From Rhizobium sp. Root1334 (GTDB lineage: Bacteria; Pseudomonadota; Alphaproteobacteria; Rhizobiales; Rhizobiaceae), in contig NZ_LMEY01000001.1 in the NCBI RefSeq assembly GCF_001426665.1, positions 1,143,179-1,207,178 on the forward strand: a DNA stretch of 64,000 bases, given 5' to 3'. The notes under the pieces are model-generated. The model had not been told where the DNA came from. It did no database searches and worked only from the letters and a program-made list of their open reading frames with translations. A program made the translations under genes and the position numbers. Of this stretch, positions 1 through 7,609 are shown in pieces (the stretch's first letter is position 1; every line of letters starts with the position of its first letter).

Positions 1-438
1 AAAGAAGCCGTCGGCGAAATCAGCGTCCGCTGCCGTGATGCCGGGGGTTGAAAACCAGGGCGTGAAGGACAGGCCCTGTTCGGCGCAGGCGTTCGGCATG
101 GCGCGGATGATGTGCTCGCTTTTGAACCGTGCTGTGAGCGCCGCCGCGGGCAAACGCGCCATGACCGAGATGATCAGTTTACCGGACAGATCAAGATCGA
201 GCGCTCCGACATCTTCCGGCCGCACCGAAAGAATGATGATATCAGACCGGGCCGCCAGCTCGGCATTATCGGTGGTAAACCGAACATCCGGCCAAGCTTC
301 GAACCCTGCCCTATTGCCGCTGCGCGACGATAGAACCAGATCGGCGGCAGCGACGAACCCTTTGGCCAGCGCGGGGCGAAGCAAAGCCCCGCCCAGCCAG
401 CCGGTCCCGCCGATGACGCCGAGCGTGGTCAAGCCCAT
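1..438 (-). CDS. ProC-like pyrroline-5-carboxylate reductase family protein (partial, C-terminus beyond window)
   Basis: The visible part is the first 146 codons and the frame stays open to the window edge. It begins with a Rossmann dinucleotide-binding motif (GVIGGTGWLGG, residues 7-17). Later it has IISVMARLP and IIRAMPNACAEQG, which match the ProC segment where the NAD(P)H fold meets the substrate site; the RAMPN motif is typical of the family. ProC reduces pyrroline-5-carboxylate to proline in the cytosol. Whether this is the housekeeping ProC or a paralogue cannot be told from half a protein. The ATG lies inside the end of the preceding aminopeptidase gene (10-base overlap, ATGGGCTTGA), so the two are probably translationally coupled. 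Confidence 0.82.
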   Translation of the reverse strand, partial: MGLTTLGVIGGTGWLGGALLRPALAKGFVAAADLVLSSRSGNRAGFEAWPDVRFTTDNAELAARSDIIILSVRPEDVGALDLDLSGKLIISVMARLPAAALTARFKSEHIIRAMPNACAEQGLSFTPWFSTPGITAADADFADGFF

Positions 439-1676
439 TCGCCCTTGCGCATGACCGGAACCTTGGCCCCGTCAGCGCGAACGCCGTCGATATCGACCTC
501 ACCGGAGCCGATCATCCAGTCGATATGAATCAAGCTGGAATTGCCGCCCTGTGCGGCGATCTGTTCCTGGCTGAGCGAAGCACCGTCGAGGAAGCATTTC
601 GAATAGCACTGACCGAGCGCGATGTGGCAGGAGGCATTTTCATCGAACAGCGTGTTATAAAACAGGACGCCGCTGGCCGAGATCGGCGAGGAATGCGGCA
701 CCAGCGCCACTTCCCCGAGACGGCGGGCGCCTTCATCCGTATCCAGCACCTTGTTCAGTACCTCCTCGCCCTTCGACGCCTTGGCCTCAACGATCCGGCC
801 GCCTTCGAAGCGGACCTGGATATTGTCGATCAGCGTGCCCTGATGCGACAGCGGCTTGGTGCTCGACACATGGCCTTCGACGCGCAGTGCATGCGGCGTG
901 GTGAAGACTTCCTCGGTCGGAATGTTCGGGTTGCAGGTAATGCCGTTCTTCGCCGTCGAAGCGCCGCCGTGCCATTCGTGACCATCGGCCAACCCGACCG
1001 TCAGGTCCGTGCCGGGGCTGGTGAAATGCAGGGCGGAAAAACGCTCGCCGTTCAGCCATTTGGAACGCTTGGCGAGGTTGGCATTGTGCTCTGCCCAGGC
1101 GGCAATCGGATCTGCAACATCGACGCGGGAGGCGGCAAAAATCGCGTTTGCGAGCTTTTCGACGGCGACCTGTTCGATGTCATCCGGGAACATCTGCTTG
1201 GCCCAAGCGGGGTTGGGATAGGAAACGATGTTCCAGTTGATGTCGAAATTGGAGATCTTTTCGAGGGCCGGCTTGTAGGCCATCGACATCGCCTTGTTGG
1301 CGCGTGCCACCTTGGCCGGGTCCTGTGCGGCCAGCATCATCGGATTGTCACCGGAAATGGCAAGACGCGCGGTGTTGCTGCTGAAAGCCTTGGCCATGCC
1401 GTCGTAGAGCCAGCCGCTGGCCTTGTCGAAACTCTCGTCAGGGGCATGGGCGTAACGGGCAAGCGTCGTTTCCTCGTCGGAATAGAACGTCGTCACCAGC
1501 CCTGCCCCGGCGATATAGGCATGCTTGGTGATCAGCCGCACTAGCGGCAGGGCGGCGATCGGCGCGGTGATCAACAGATCCTGTCCGCGCTCAAGCCGGA
1601 GCCCGACCTTGATGGCGACTTCGGCCAGCTTGTCCAGTTTGACGGGATCGACGGCTTGGTGGGCGGGAGAGGTCAT
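429..1676 (-). CDS. M29 family aminopeptidase (AmpS/aminopeptidase T type)
   Basis: A 415-residue cytosolic metallo-aminopeptidase of the M29 thermophilic aminopeptidase family, which removes N-terminal residues from peptides using two metal ions. Family landmarks in the C-terminal half are EVFTTPHALRVEGHV, ALVPHSSPI, NTLFDENASCHIALG and IHIDWMIGS, which carry the metal-binding Glu, His and Asp residues. I chose the ATG at 1676 because AGGA lies nine bases before it and the residues upstream look unlike the family. The ProC-like gene overlaps its 3' end, so the two form one minus-strand unit, perhaps for peptide and proline turnover; that link is an inference. Confidence 0.9.
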   Translation of the reverse strand: MTSPAHQAVDPVKLDKLAEVAIKVGLRLERGQDLLITAPIAALPLVRLITKHAYIAGAGLVTTFYSDEETTLARYAHAPDESFDKASGWLYDGMAKAFSSNTARLAISGDNPMMLAAQDPAKVARANKAMSMAYKPALEKISNFDINWNIVSYPNPAWAKQMFPDDIEQVAVEKLANAIFAASRVDVADPIAAWAEHNANLAKRSKWLNGERFSALHFTSPGTDLTVGLADGHEWHGGASTAKNGITCNPNIPTEEVFTTPHALRVEGHVSSTKPLSHQGTLIDNIQVRFEGGRIVEAKASKGEEVLNKVLDTDEGARRLGEVALVPHSSPISASGVLFYNTLFDENASCHIALGQCYSKCFLDGASLSQEQIAAQGGNSSLIHIDWMIGSGEVDIDGVRADGAKVPVMRKGEWA

Positions 1677-1750
1677 CGCATATTCCTGCTGGCTGGTTTT
1701 CCGAACCACTGGTTTAGAGCGGTTCGGATCAAAACAGAAGGCCTTTGCGA

Positions 1751-2440
1751 TCACGCAGCGATCCTGCTGTGCGTCAGGAGATAGGCGCCATGATGCTGCA
1801 GGAACGCGAGCAGCCGCTCGGGATAATCCGGCGCCACCGCGCTTACCACGCTCGGCCGGACTGCTAGCGCCTGGCGCCAGGCGTTGACACGCGGCAGCCC
1901 ATCAAAAATGCCGCTTGGAAGCAGCGCCTCGAACAGTTCGAAATAGCGGAACACCGGCGCAAAGGCCGCATCGACCATGCTGAATTGTGAGCCGGCGAAA
2001 TACGGCCCCTTGGCAAGCTCCTGCTCAAGCGTGGCGAACTTCGTCCGAAGGACCTGGCACTTTGCTTCGAACCGCGCCACATCCGCCGTCGTTTCGTACA
2101 CCCAGAGATCGGCGAGGATGGAGGAACCGAACTCCATCCAGCCGCGATGCAGGGCGCGCTGCAGGGGATCGGCGGGGTGAAGCGGTGCGCCACGCTGCGT
2201 TTCCTCCAGATATTCACAGATGACCGCGCTTTCGAACAGGATCGCATCGGCACGGCCGCGCGGAACCGCCAGCAACGGCACCTTGCCGAGCGGCGAGATC
2301 CGCAGGAACCAATCCGGCTTGGCGGCGAGATCGATATAGGTCCGCTCGAAGGGGACGCCCTTTTCCGACAGGACGATCGAGGCGCGCTGAACATAGGGGC
2401 AGAGATGATGGCTGATGAGGGTGAGAACTTTCGAGTGCAT
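1751..2440 (-). CDS. Glutathione S-transferase family protein (thioredoxin-like N-domain with Cys)
   Basis: A 229-residue soluble GST. The N-terminal thioredoxin-like domain starts with ISHHLCPYVQRASIVL, which places a candidate catalytic Cys at residue 14, as in omega/beta-like classes. SPLGKVPLL supplies the cis-Pro and ILFESAVICEYLEE the glutathione gamma-glutamyl site. The helical C-domain follows. The ATG at 2440 has GGAG about ten bases upstream. The gene is divergent from a MarR regulator, with two palindromes between them, so it is a likely target of that regulator. The substrate is unknown; organic peroxides or electrophiles would fit a MarR-controlled GST. Confidence 0.9.
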   Translation of the reverse strand: MHSKVLTLISHHLCPYVQRASIVLSEKGVPFERTYIDLAAKPDWFLRISPLGKVPLLAVPRGRADAILFESAVICEYLEETQRGAPLHPADPLQRALHRGWMEFGSSILADLWVYETTADVARFEAKCQVLRTKFATLEQELAKGPYFAGSQFSMVDAAFAPVFRYFELFEALLPSGIFDGLPRVNAWRQALAVRPSVVSAVAPDYPERLLAFLQHHGAYLLTHSRIAA

Positions 2441-2458
2441 GACAAGTCTCCAGTTATT

Positions 2459-2519
2459 TATATGCAATTGCATATATTGTCATTTGCCAATCCCGTAAAG
2501 ATAGATGTAAATGCATTTA
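2459..2519. promoter_or_regulatory. Two palindromes in the GST/marR divergent promoter (candidate MarR operators)
   Basis: Between the divergent GST and marR genes lie a perfect 18-bp palindrome, TATATGCAATTGCATATA (2459-2476), and a perfect 12-bp palindrome, TAAATGCATTTA (2508-2519). They share an ATGCA/TGCAT core. MarR dimers usually bind such 16-20 bp palindromes and repress both the target gene and themselves. The second palindrome runs up to the marR start codon and the first sits just upstream of the GST ribosome-binding site. Operator function is inferred from position and symmetry. Confidence 0.55.
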
Positions 2520-2974
2520 TGTCTGAGAAGCGAACCGATACCAATCAGGCGCCAAGCGCCGATGTCACCCGGGCCTGGATCAACCTGATGCGGGCGCAGC
2601 AGCGCGTGCTTGGCGCGATCGAGCGCGATTTCAAAGACGCAGGAATGCCGCCGCTCGGCTGGTATGATGTGCTGTGGGAACTGGCGCGGGCGCCGGACGG
2701 GCGGCTGCGGCCGTTCGAAATTGAGGAGCGGACGCTGCTGGCACAGTACAATCTCTCCCGCCTGATCGACAGGCTGGAAAAGGAAGGCCTTGTCGAGCGC
2801 CGCACCTTCGATGACGACGGCCGGGGCCGCTGGGTAATGATCACCGAAAAGGGCCGCAGCCTGCGCGAAGCGATGTGGGAGGTCTATGGCAAATCAATCG
2901 CGCGGCATGTCGGCGCCAAGCTGCCGGAGGGCGATGCGGCCCAACTTGCGGCGCTGCTGTCGAAACTCGCCTGA
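2519..2974 (+). CDS. MarR family transcriptional regulator
   Basis: A 151-residue winged-helix regulator. A dimerisation helix (RAWINLMRAQQRVLGAIERD) is followed by the MarR helix-turn-helix, with the recognition region LLAQYNLSRLIDRLEKEGLVER and the wing DDGRGRWVMITEKGR. The ATG at 2519 is preferred. An in-frame ATG at 2462 would place the first palindrome inside the coding region and add residues unlike the family. No strong Shine-Dalgarno is visible. It is divergent from a GST gene, which is the probable regulated partner; the ligand cannot be read from sequence. Confidence 0.9.
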   Translation: MSEKRTDTNQAPSADVTRAWINLMRAQQRVLGAIERDFKDAGMPPLGWYDVLWELARAPDGRLRPFEIEERTLLAQYNLSRLIDRLEKEGLVERRTFDDDGRGRWVMITEKGRSLREAMWEVYGKSIARHVGAKLPEGDAAQLAALLSKLA

Positions 2975-2976
2975 GA

Positions 2977-3450
2977 TCAGGCAATCAGGGGGGCTGCGAC
3001 CGCATTCAGGGCCTTGCGCGCTTCATCTGGTGCGAGCCGCACCTGCAAGCCGCGCTGGCCACCGTTGATATAGACCAGCGGCTCGGCAAGGGCTGCCTCC
3101 TCGATCGCCGTCGGCACCTGTTTCTTCTGCCCGAACGGGCTGATGCCGCCGACATGATAGCCGGTCAGCCGCTCGGCTTCCGCCGGTTTCATCATGTTAG
3201 CCGACTTGCCCTGAAACGCCGCGGCCAGCTTCTTCATGCTGACTTCACGATCAGAGGGCACGACGACGCAGACAGGCTTGCCATCGACCTCCGCCATCAG
3301 CGTCTTCAACACACGGCAGGGCTCTTCGCCCAGCGCCTCCGCCGCCGCCATGCCGATCCGGTCGGCAGACGGATCGTAATCATAGGTATGAACGGTGAAG
3401 GCGGCTGCGGCTTTCGTCAACGCAAGCGTTGCCCGGGTGCTCTTCGACAT
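2977..3450 (-). CDS. ybaK: Cys-tRNA(Pro)/Cys-tRNA(Cys) deacylase YbaK
   Basis: A 157-residue single-domain member of the YbaK/ProX editing family. These proteins hydrolyse Cys-tRNA(Pro) formed when prolyl-tRNA synthetase mischarges cysteine. Diagnostic segments are EEPCRVLKTLMAEVDGK with the family Lys, VVVPSDREVSMKKLA, and GYHVGGISPFGQKK, the conserved GG-SPFG-K signature. The length is typical. It starts three bases after the ArsC/Spx-like gene stops, so the two are cotranscribed. It converges on marR, with only two bases between the two stop codons. Confidence 0.92.
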   Translation of the reverse strand: MSKSTRATLALTKAAAAFTVHTYDYDPSADRIGMAAAEALGEEPCRVLKTLMAEVDGKPVCVVVPSDREVSMKKLAAAFQGKSANMMKPAEAERLTGYHVGGISPFGQKKQVPTAIEEAALAEPLVYINGGQRGLQVRLAPDEARKALNAVAAPLIA

Positions 3451-3453
3451 GAT

Positions 3454-3804
3454 CTACCCCTGGAAAAGGCTGGCATAAATCTCCGGCTTGAAACCGGCGG
3501 TAAGCGTTCCATCGTGATCTAGCACCGGGCGCTTGATCATCGACGGCTGAGCGAGCATCAGAGCGATCGCCTTGTCTTCGTTGAGATCCTGCTTATCGGC
3601 ATCCGGAAGCGCGCGAAATGTGGTTCCGGCGCGGTTCAGCACCGTTTCCCAGCCCAAGGCTGCCGTCCAGCGCTCAAGCGCCTCGCGAGAAATACCGGAC
3701 GCCTTGTAATCGTGGAAATCATAGGCGATCCCTTGAGCGTCCAGCCAGGTACGCGCCTTCTTCATCGTGTCGCAGTTTTTGATGCCGTAAATGGTCACGC
3801 TCAT
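3454..3804 (-). CDS. ArsC/Spx-like (YffB type) thioredoxin-fold protein
   Basis: A 116-residue ArsC-family protein. The N-terminus, TIYGIKNCDTMKKARTWL, carries one Cys at residue 11 with no second Cys three residues on. SMIKRPVLDHDGTLTAGFKPE is the typical C-terminal segment, where the RPV motif places the family Arg. Such YffB/Spx-like members are often annotated arsenate reductase, but most have no shown arsenate activity, so I leave the reaction open. The ATG at 3804 has GAGGAAAA upstream; the longer frame adds 16 atypical residues. ybaK follows in the same operon. Confidence 0.88.
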   Translation of the reverse strand: MSVTIYGIKNCDTMKKARTWLDAQGIAYDFHDYKASGISREALERWTAALGWETVLNRAGTTFRALPDADKQDLNEDKAIALMLAQPSMIKRPVLDHDGTLTAGFKPEIYASLFQG

Positions 3805-3827
3805 GCACTTTTCCTCATTGCAGGCCC

Positions 3828-4016
3828 TCATTGCAGGCAAGCGGGATAGCATGAAGATACCCGGCTGAGAATATCTTCATCCGGACGCATCAGCCCGCCT
3901 TCACGCCGATCCGCTACGGCAGAGCGGCGACGGTTCTGACGGCGTGGCTGGCGCCCGCGCGCGCCACCTTTCACCGGCTTTTCGTAGAGCGCAGCCTGCG
4001 GATTTGGGGAAAGCAC
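3828..4016 (-). CDS. Possible small basic hypothetical protein (62 codons, GTG start)
   Basis: This is the best candidate gene in the 319-base gap between the ArsC-like gene and the M14 deacylase. The translation is very basic and polar, with KPVKGGARGRQPRRQNRRR in the middle and a C-terminus rich in charged residues. The start would be GTG, with an in-frame TGA only two codons upstream. I see no good ribosome-binding site and recognise no family. It could be a chance open frame in G+C-rich DNA; otherwise I see nothing in this gap. Confidence 0.25.
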   Translation of the reverse strand: MLSPNPQAALYEKPVKGGARGRQPRRQNRRRSAVADRREGGLMRPDEDILSRVSSCYPACLQ

Positions 4017-4123
4017 GGCAGTTCAGTCCATCGAGAAGCAGTGACAACCGCCAGCGGTGCGGCGATTGTCCATCCATAAGCTCAGGCAACATGTTGCCAC
4101 GCCATCAGAGATCACCGGCGCGG

Positions 4124-5182
4124 TTAGGCCTCAAGCGCACCGGGCTTACGCACTGCCTTCGTCTGCTCGTCACAGGCGATTTTCATCAGGTTGTCGCGCC
4201 GGCGTGCGAAGCGCTGCGAGGTGCGCGTCGCGACCAGGCCGGCCTGGGGCGCGTGAATATCGATCGAGCCTCCTTCCATGCCCGGCGCCGTGACGATCGT
4301 CGCCAGCAGATCACCGGCAGCGACGGTATCGCCGATGGTGCGGTGAAACAGCACGGCACCGGCCTGCGGCGCACGGATCATCTCGATATTGTCGAGCGGC
4401 GTCACCTTGCCCTTGTAAGGCTCAAGCGCTGCGACAGTGCCGCCAACTGCGCCGCGAGCGGCTAGAAAGCGCCAGAGCCCGTCCGCATCCTTGCGGGCCG
4501 TGTCCGGATAGACATCGCGCGTGCCGCGAAGCTCGACCGTGACCGCCAGACGGCCGGGCAGCCGCTTTGCCTTCTCGGCAGTTTCATGCTTCCAGGCATA
4601 ACCGACAGCCTCCTCGAAGGCGCTGCTTTCGCCATCGGCCAGAAACACGGCTTCCATATCAAGCGCCGATGCCAGATCGGCGGCTTCCGGCCAGAACGCC
4701 TCATCGACATAGGTATATTGCACGGACTCATCGTCGCAATGCAGATCGAGCATGAGGTCGGCGCCGAGCGCCATATGCAGCAATTGACGCTTCAGCTGCT
4801 CGACTGCCGGATAACGATCGAGATCCTCGATCAGCGTCTCGCGCTCTCCAATGAGGATCAGCGGAAACTCGCGGTTGAAATTGGTGCGCGACCCCAGATC
4901 GAAACGGCCCTGCAGATCGCCGAAATGCGATTGCGCGGTGCCGATCGGATTGGCCTGCGGGACGATCGTGATGTCGCTGAGGATCGTGCCGTCGGCATCC
5001 GCCTGACGCAACTTTTCGCACAGGAAATGCAGAAGTGCCGTGCCCGGAAGCTCGTTGGCATGCAAGGCTGCCTGGATATAGATTTTCGGCGCCTTAGCAT
5101 CGCGACCTTTAAAGCGGATCACCGGCAGCCGCCACTCGGCGCCAGGCGTATCTCCCTTGATGACGATTTCAGAAATGTCCAT
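4124..5182 (-). CDS. Succinylglutamate desuccinylase/aspartoacylase family (M14-like) zinc hydrolase
   Basis: A 352-residue member of the AstE/AspA zinc-dependent deacylase family, related to M14 carboxypeptidases. The zinc ligands are visible as HANE (His41, Glu44) and LDLHCD (His148). VELRG near residue 217 supplies the probable catalytic Glu. The C-terminal third resembles a lipoyl-like beta domain with APQAGAVLFHRTIGDTVAAG, common in the larger family members. It would remove an acyl group from an N-acyl amino acid or similar amide in the cytosol. The true substrate is unknown, and no arginine succinyltransferase genes are nearby. Confidence 0.87.
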   Translation of the reverse strand: MDISEIVIKGDTPGAEWRLPVIRFKGRDAKAPKIYIQAALHANELPGTALLHFLCEKLRQADADGTILSDITIVPQANPIGTAQSHFGDLQGRFDLGSRTNFNREFPLILIGERETLIEDLDRYPAVEQLKRQLLHMALGADLMLDLHCDDESVQYTYVDEAFWPEAADLASALDMEAVFLADGESSAFEEAVGYAWKHETAEKAKRLPGRLAVTVELRGTRDVYPDTARKDADGLWRFLAARGAVGGTVAALEPYKGKVTPLDNIEMIRAPQAGAVLFHRTIGDTVAAGDLLATIVTAPGMEGGSIDIHAPQAGLVATRTSQRFARRRDNLMKIACDEQTKAVRKPGALEA

Positions 5183-5448
5183 GAATACCCTCCCGTTTGC
5201 AATTTCAGCGGCTTATGCGGCTTCCGGCCGACAGGTGCAAGACGCCAAAAATTGCAGCGTGTCCGGCGGCACGGCATCATGACCACAGCCGTCGCCGTGA
5301 TCGCTGAAACGCCATCGCGGCGAGCCTCCGCAGCCCCGTTGCGTGCGAGGCTTCACAAAGAGACGGTTCATTTCCCTTTAGAAAGGCGAACAAAACAGGA
5401 CAAGCGCTTGACCTGCCGCCCGGCAGGCCAAGTTTGGTGAAAGAAGCC

Positions 5449-6096
5449 TCAACCCAGCAGCGGCCAGCGATCGAGATATTCATATTCGCTCTTGCCGATG
5501 AGACTGCGGATGAGCACGAACTCGCGCGCAATCCAGCGGACGGGCTCTGCCAGCAAATGTTCCGGCACCGGCGTTTCATCATAAAGCACCGTCATATGCG
5601 GCATGAAGCGCGGATTGTAGGTGAAAGTCAGACCGACCGCCCACATTTCCTTGGCGAGTTGGACGTGCAGGTCCATCATTTCCTCGCTGCGGATCGCATT
5701 CGCCAGAACGACAGCCTTGGCGCTGGTAAAATGCATGGCACGATCGAAATTCACCTCGAAAGGCGCTGCTTTGACGGTGGCCATCGCCGCGGAGACAGCA
5801 AAGACGATATCGTCCGGGAAGTCCGGATAGTTGCCGATGCCATTCAGCGAGACATGCATCAGTTCATGCGGGCGGGGAGTTTTCGACAAGCCATAGCGCT
5901 GCGCAATGTCCCTTCCTGTCTCGACGGCCTGCAATGCAACCTCCCGTTCCGGCACAAGGGCCAAGAACAGGTTGCTTTTTCCAAGCTCGCCTGCCTGTCT
6001 CTGGCGGGTCTTCGCCGCCGCGGCGCCGCCGCCATGACCGAATGAAAATGACTTCTGTTCACTGCGCACAACTTCATTTCCGGCTCTTCCAAGCAT
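5449..6096 (-). CDS. 2H phosphoesterase / 2'-5' RNA ligase-like (LigT) family protein
   Basis: A 215-residue protein with the two HxSx/HxTx motifs that define 2H phosphoesterases: HVSL at His81 and HMTV at His167. Both lie in the expected beta-strand context (LFLALVPE at the start of the domain). Family members hydrolyse cyclic phosphodiesters or 2'-5' linkages in RNA-derived substrates; the substrate here is unknown. Residues 1-40 form a polar, Ala/Gly-rich extension before the domain. I chose the ATG at 6096, since GAGG stands six bases before it; the ATG at 6108 has its purine tract directly adjoining. It is divergent from ogt. Confidence 0.82.
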   Translation of the reverse strand: MLGRAGNEVVRSEQKSFSFGHGGGAAAAKTRQRQAGELGKSNLFLALVPEREVALQAVETGRDIAQRYGLSKTPRPHELMHVSLNGIGNYPDFPDDIVFAVSAAMATVKAAPFEVNFDRAMHFTSAKAVVLANAIRSEEMMDLHVQLAKEMWAVGLTFTYNPRFMPHMTVLYDETPVPEHLLAEPVRWIAREFVLIRSLIGKSEYEYLDRWPLLG

Positions 6097-6321
6097 GGCA
6101 GACCTCATCTCTTTTTGGATGTCGCTACTATACGCGAGTCGAATTCAAGATCAAGAACAAAACAGGAACATTGTGAATTTATTCCCACACGCCGTTAAGG
6201 GATGCGGGCCGGCGTTGCACCAATTTGACCCTGCAGCATCAGCGGCAACATCACCTTCGAGAGGCCATTCCAGAGCAAGAAACGGGTGGCGGAATGATGA
6301 AAACTGCGGGAAACTGCGACC

Positions 6322-6819
6322 ATGACCTATGTGCATAAAATCATCGCATCCCCCGTCGGCAAACTTGAGCTTGTTGCGCGGGGTGACGGCTTGGCTGCCA
6401 TCCTCTGGGAGAAGGATGACCCAAAGCGCGTGCGGCTGGGCGAAAGACAGGAACGCCCGGATCATCCTGTTCTGCTTGAAACCGAACGGCAGTTGGACGA
6501 ATATTTCGCAGGCGCCCGAAGGGACTTTACCGTCCCGCTTGATCTGGCCGGCACCGGCTTTCAGAAAGCAGCCTGGCACGCACTGTTGACGATCCCGTTC
6601 GGCGAAACCCGGACCTATGCCGAGATCGCCAGGCAGATCGGTCATCCGACGGCATACCGGGCGATGGGAGCGGCCAATGGCAGAAATCCGGTGTCGATCA
6701 TCGTACCCTGCCACCGCGCCATCGGATCGGATGGCCAGCTGCATGGCTTTGCCGGCGGACTGGATGCCAAGCGATATCTGCTTGCACTGGAGCGCAACAG
6801 ACTGAACGCGGCGGCCTGA
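6322..6819 (+). CDS. ogt: Methylated-DNA--[protein]-cysteine S-methyltransferase (first copy)
   Basis: A 165-residue suicide DNA repair protein that moves the methyl group from O6-methylguanine to its own Cys130 in the IIVPCHRAIG active-site motif. The helix-turn-helix segment TYAEIARQIGHPTAYRAMGAANGRNP carries the Arg finger and recognition helix. YFAGARRDF ends the N-domain. The length fits Ogt rather than Ada. The start follows a GGGAAACTGCGACC leader, with only a weak Shine-Dalgarno. A second methyltransferase gene follows 59 bases downstream on the same strand, and the two are probably cotranscribed. No alkA or ada regulator is nearby. Confidence 0.93.
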   Translation: MTYVHKIIASPVGKLELVARGDGLAAILWEKDDPKRVRLGERQERPDHPVLLETERQLDEYFAGARRDFTVPLDLAGTGFQKAAWHALLTIPFGETRTYAEIARQIGHPTAYRAMGAANGRNPVSIIVPCHRAIGSDGQLHGFAGGLDAKRYLLALERNRLNAAA

Positions 6820-6878
6820 CGGACGACCGCGTATTTTTGCCCCTGCTGCCTTGCGCGGGGAATAGAAGGAGTGGAACG

Positions 6879-7442
6879 ATGGCAGAGAAAGCACAAACCT
6901 ATCACGTCTTCAAAACGGCCGGCGGCTACTGCGGCATTGCCTGGAACGATATCGGCGTCACCCGGTTCCAATTACCGGCGCAAAGCGCCGAAGCCACCGA
7001 GCGCAACGTGCTGCGCCGGGTGCCAGGTGCCGAAGCGGGCGAACCGACGCCCGCTATCAACGAGGTCATCGCCGCCGTCCGGCGGTATTTTGACGGCGAG
7101 ACCATCGATTTCTCGGATGTCGCCGTCGATCTGGATGGCCAGGACGAATTTTTCCGGCAGATCTACCATGCGCTGCGCCGCGTCGGTTGGGGCCATACGA
7201 CCACCTATGGCAGCATCGCCAAGGAACTCGGCGCCGGGCCGCAGGCCGCCCGCGATGTCGGTCAGGCGATGGCCAGGAACCCGGTGCCCTTGATTATCCC
7301 GTGTCACCGCGTACTTGCCGCCGGCGGCAAGGTCGGCGGGTTCTCCGCACCCGGCGGCGCCACCTCCAAAGTCCGCATGCTGGAACTGGAAGGGGTCCAT
7401 ACCGGCGCGCCGGAGCCGGCGCAGCAATCGTTGCTGCTGTAA
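6879..7442 (+). CDS. Methylated-DNA--[protein]-cysteine S-methyltransferase (second copy)
   Basis: A 187-residue protein of the same family as its upstream neighbour, with the catalytic Cys142 in LIIPCHRVLAAGGKVGGFS. The DNA-binding segment TTYGSIAKELGAGPQAARDVGQAMARNP precedes it. The ATG at 6879 is preceded by AGAAGGAGTGG, a strong Shine-Dalgarno; the longer frame adds 14 residues with no family likeness. The two copies are clearly diverged, so this is not a recent duplication. The N-domain (YCGIAWNDIGVTRFQLP) is better conserved than in copy one. The copies may differ in lesion preference or expression, which is an inference. Confidence 0.9.
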   Translation: MAEKAQTYHVFKTAGGYCGIAWNDIGVTRFQLPAQSAEATERNVLRRVPGAEAGEPTPAINEVIAAVRRYFDGETIDFSDVAVDLDGQDEFFRQIYHALRRVGWGHTTTYGSIAKELGAGPQAARDVGQAMARNPVPLIIPCHRVLAAGGKVGGFSAPGGATSKVRMLELEGVHTGAPEPAQQSLLL

Positions 7443-7609
7443 ACAGCCGCGGTTTGTGCAACGGTAGCAATCACGGCAATAATCGGAAGGCATGGATCGC
7501 AATCCGGCCGCCGATTGCCCAGAAGGAACGCGCTTCCTTCTTCGGAACCCATTGACAATTTTGCGAAATTTGCCCTTCTTGTTGTGTCTCGCAGAACGTG
7601 GAGACAATC

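Noticed and set aside
525..1544. 339-codon plus-strand frame opposite the aminopeptidase
   Set aside because: It is wholly antisense to a recognisable M29 gene, and the translation has no family features; such frames are common in G+C-rich coding DNA.
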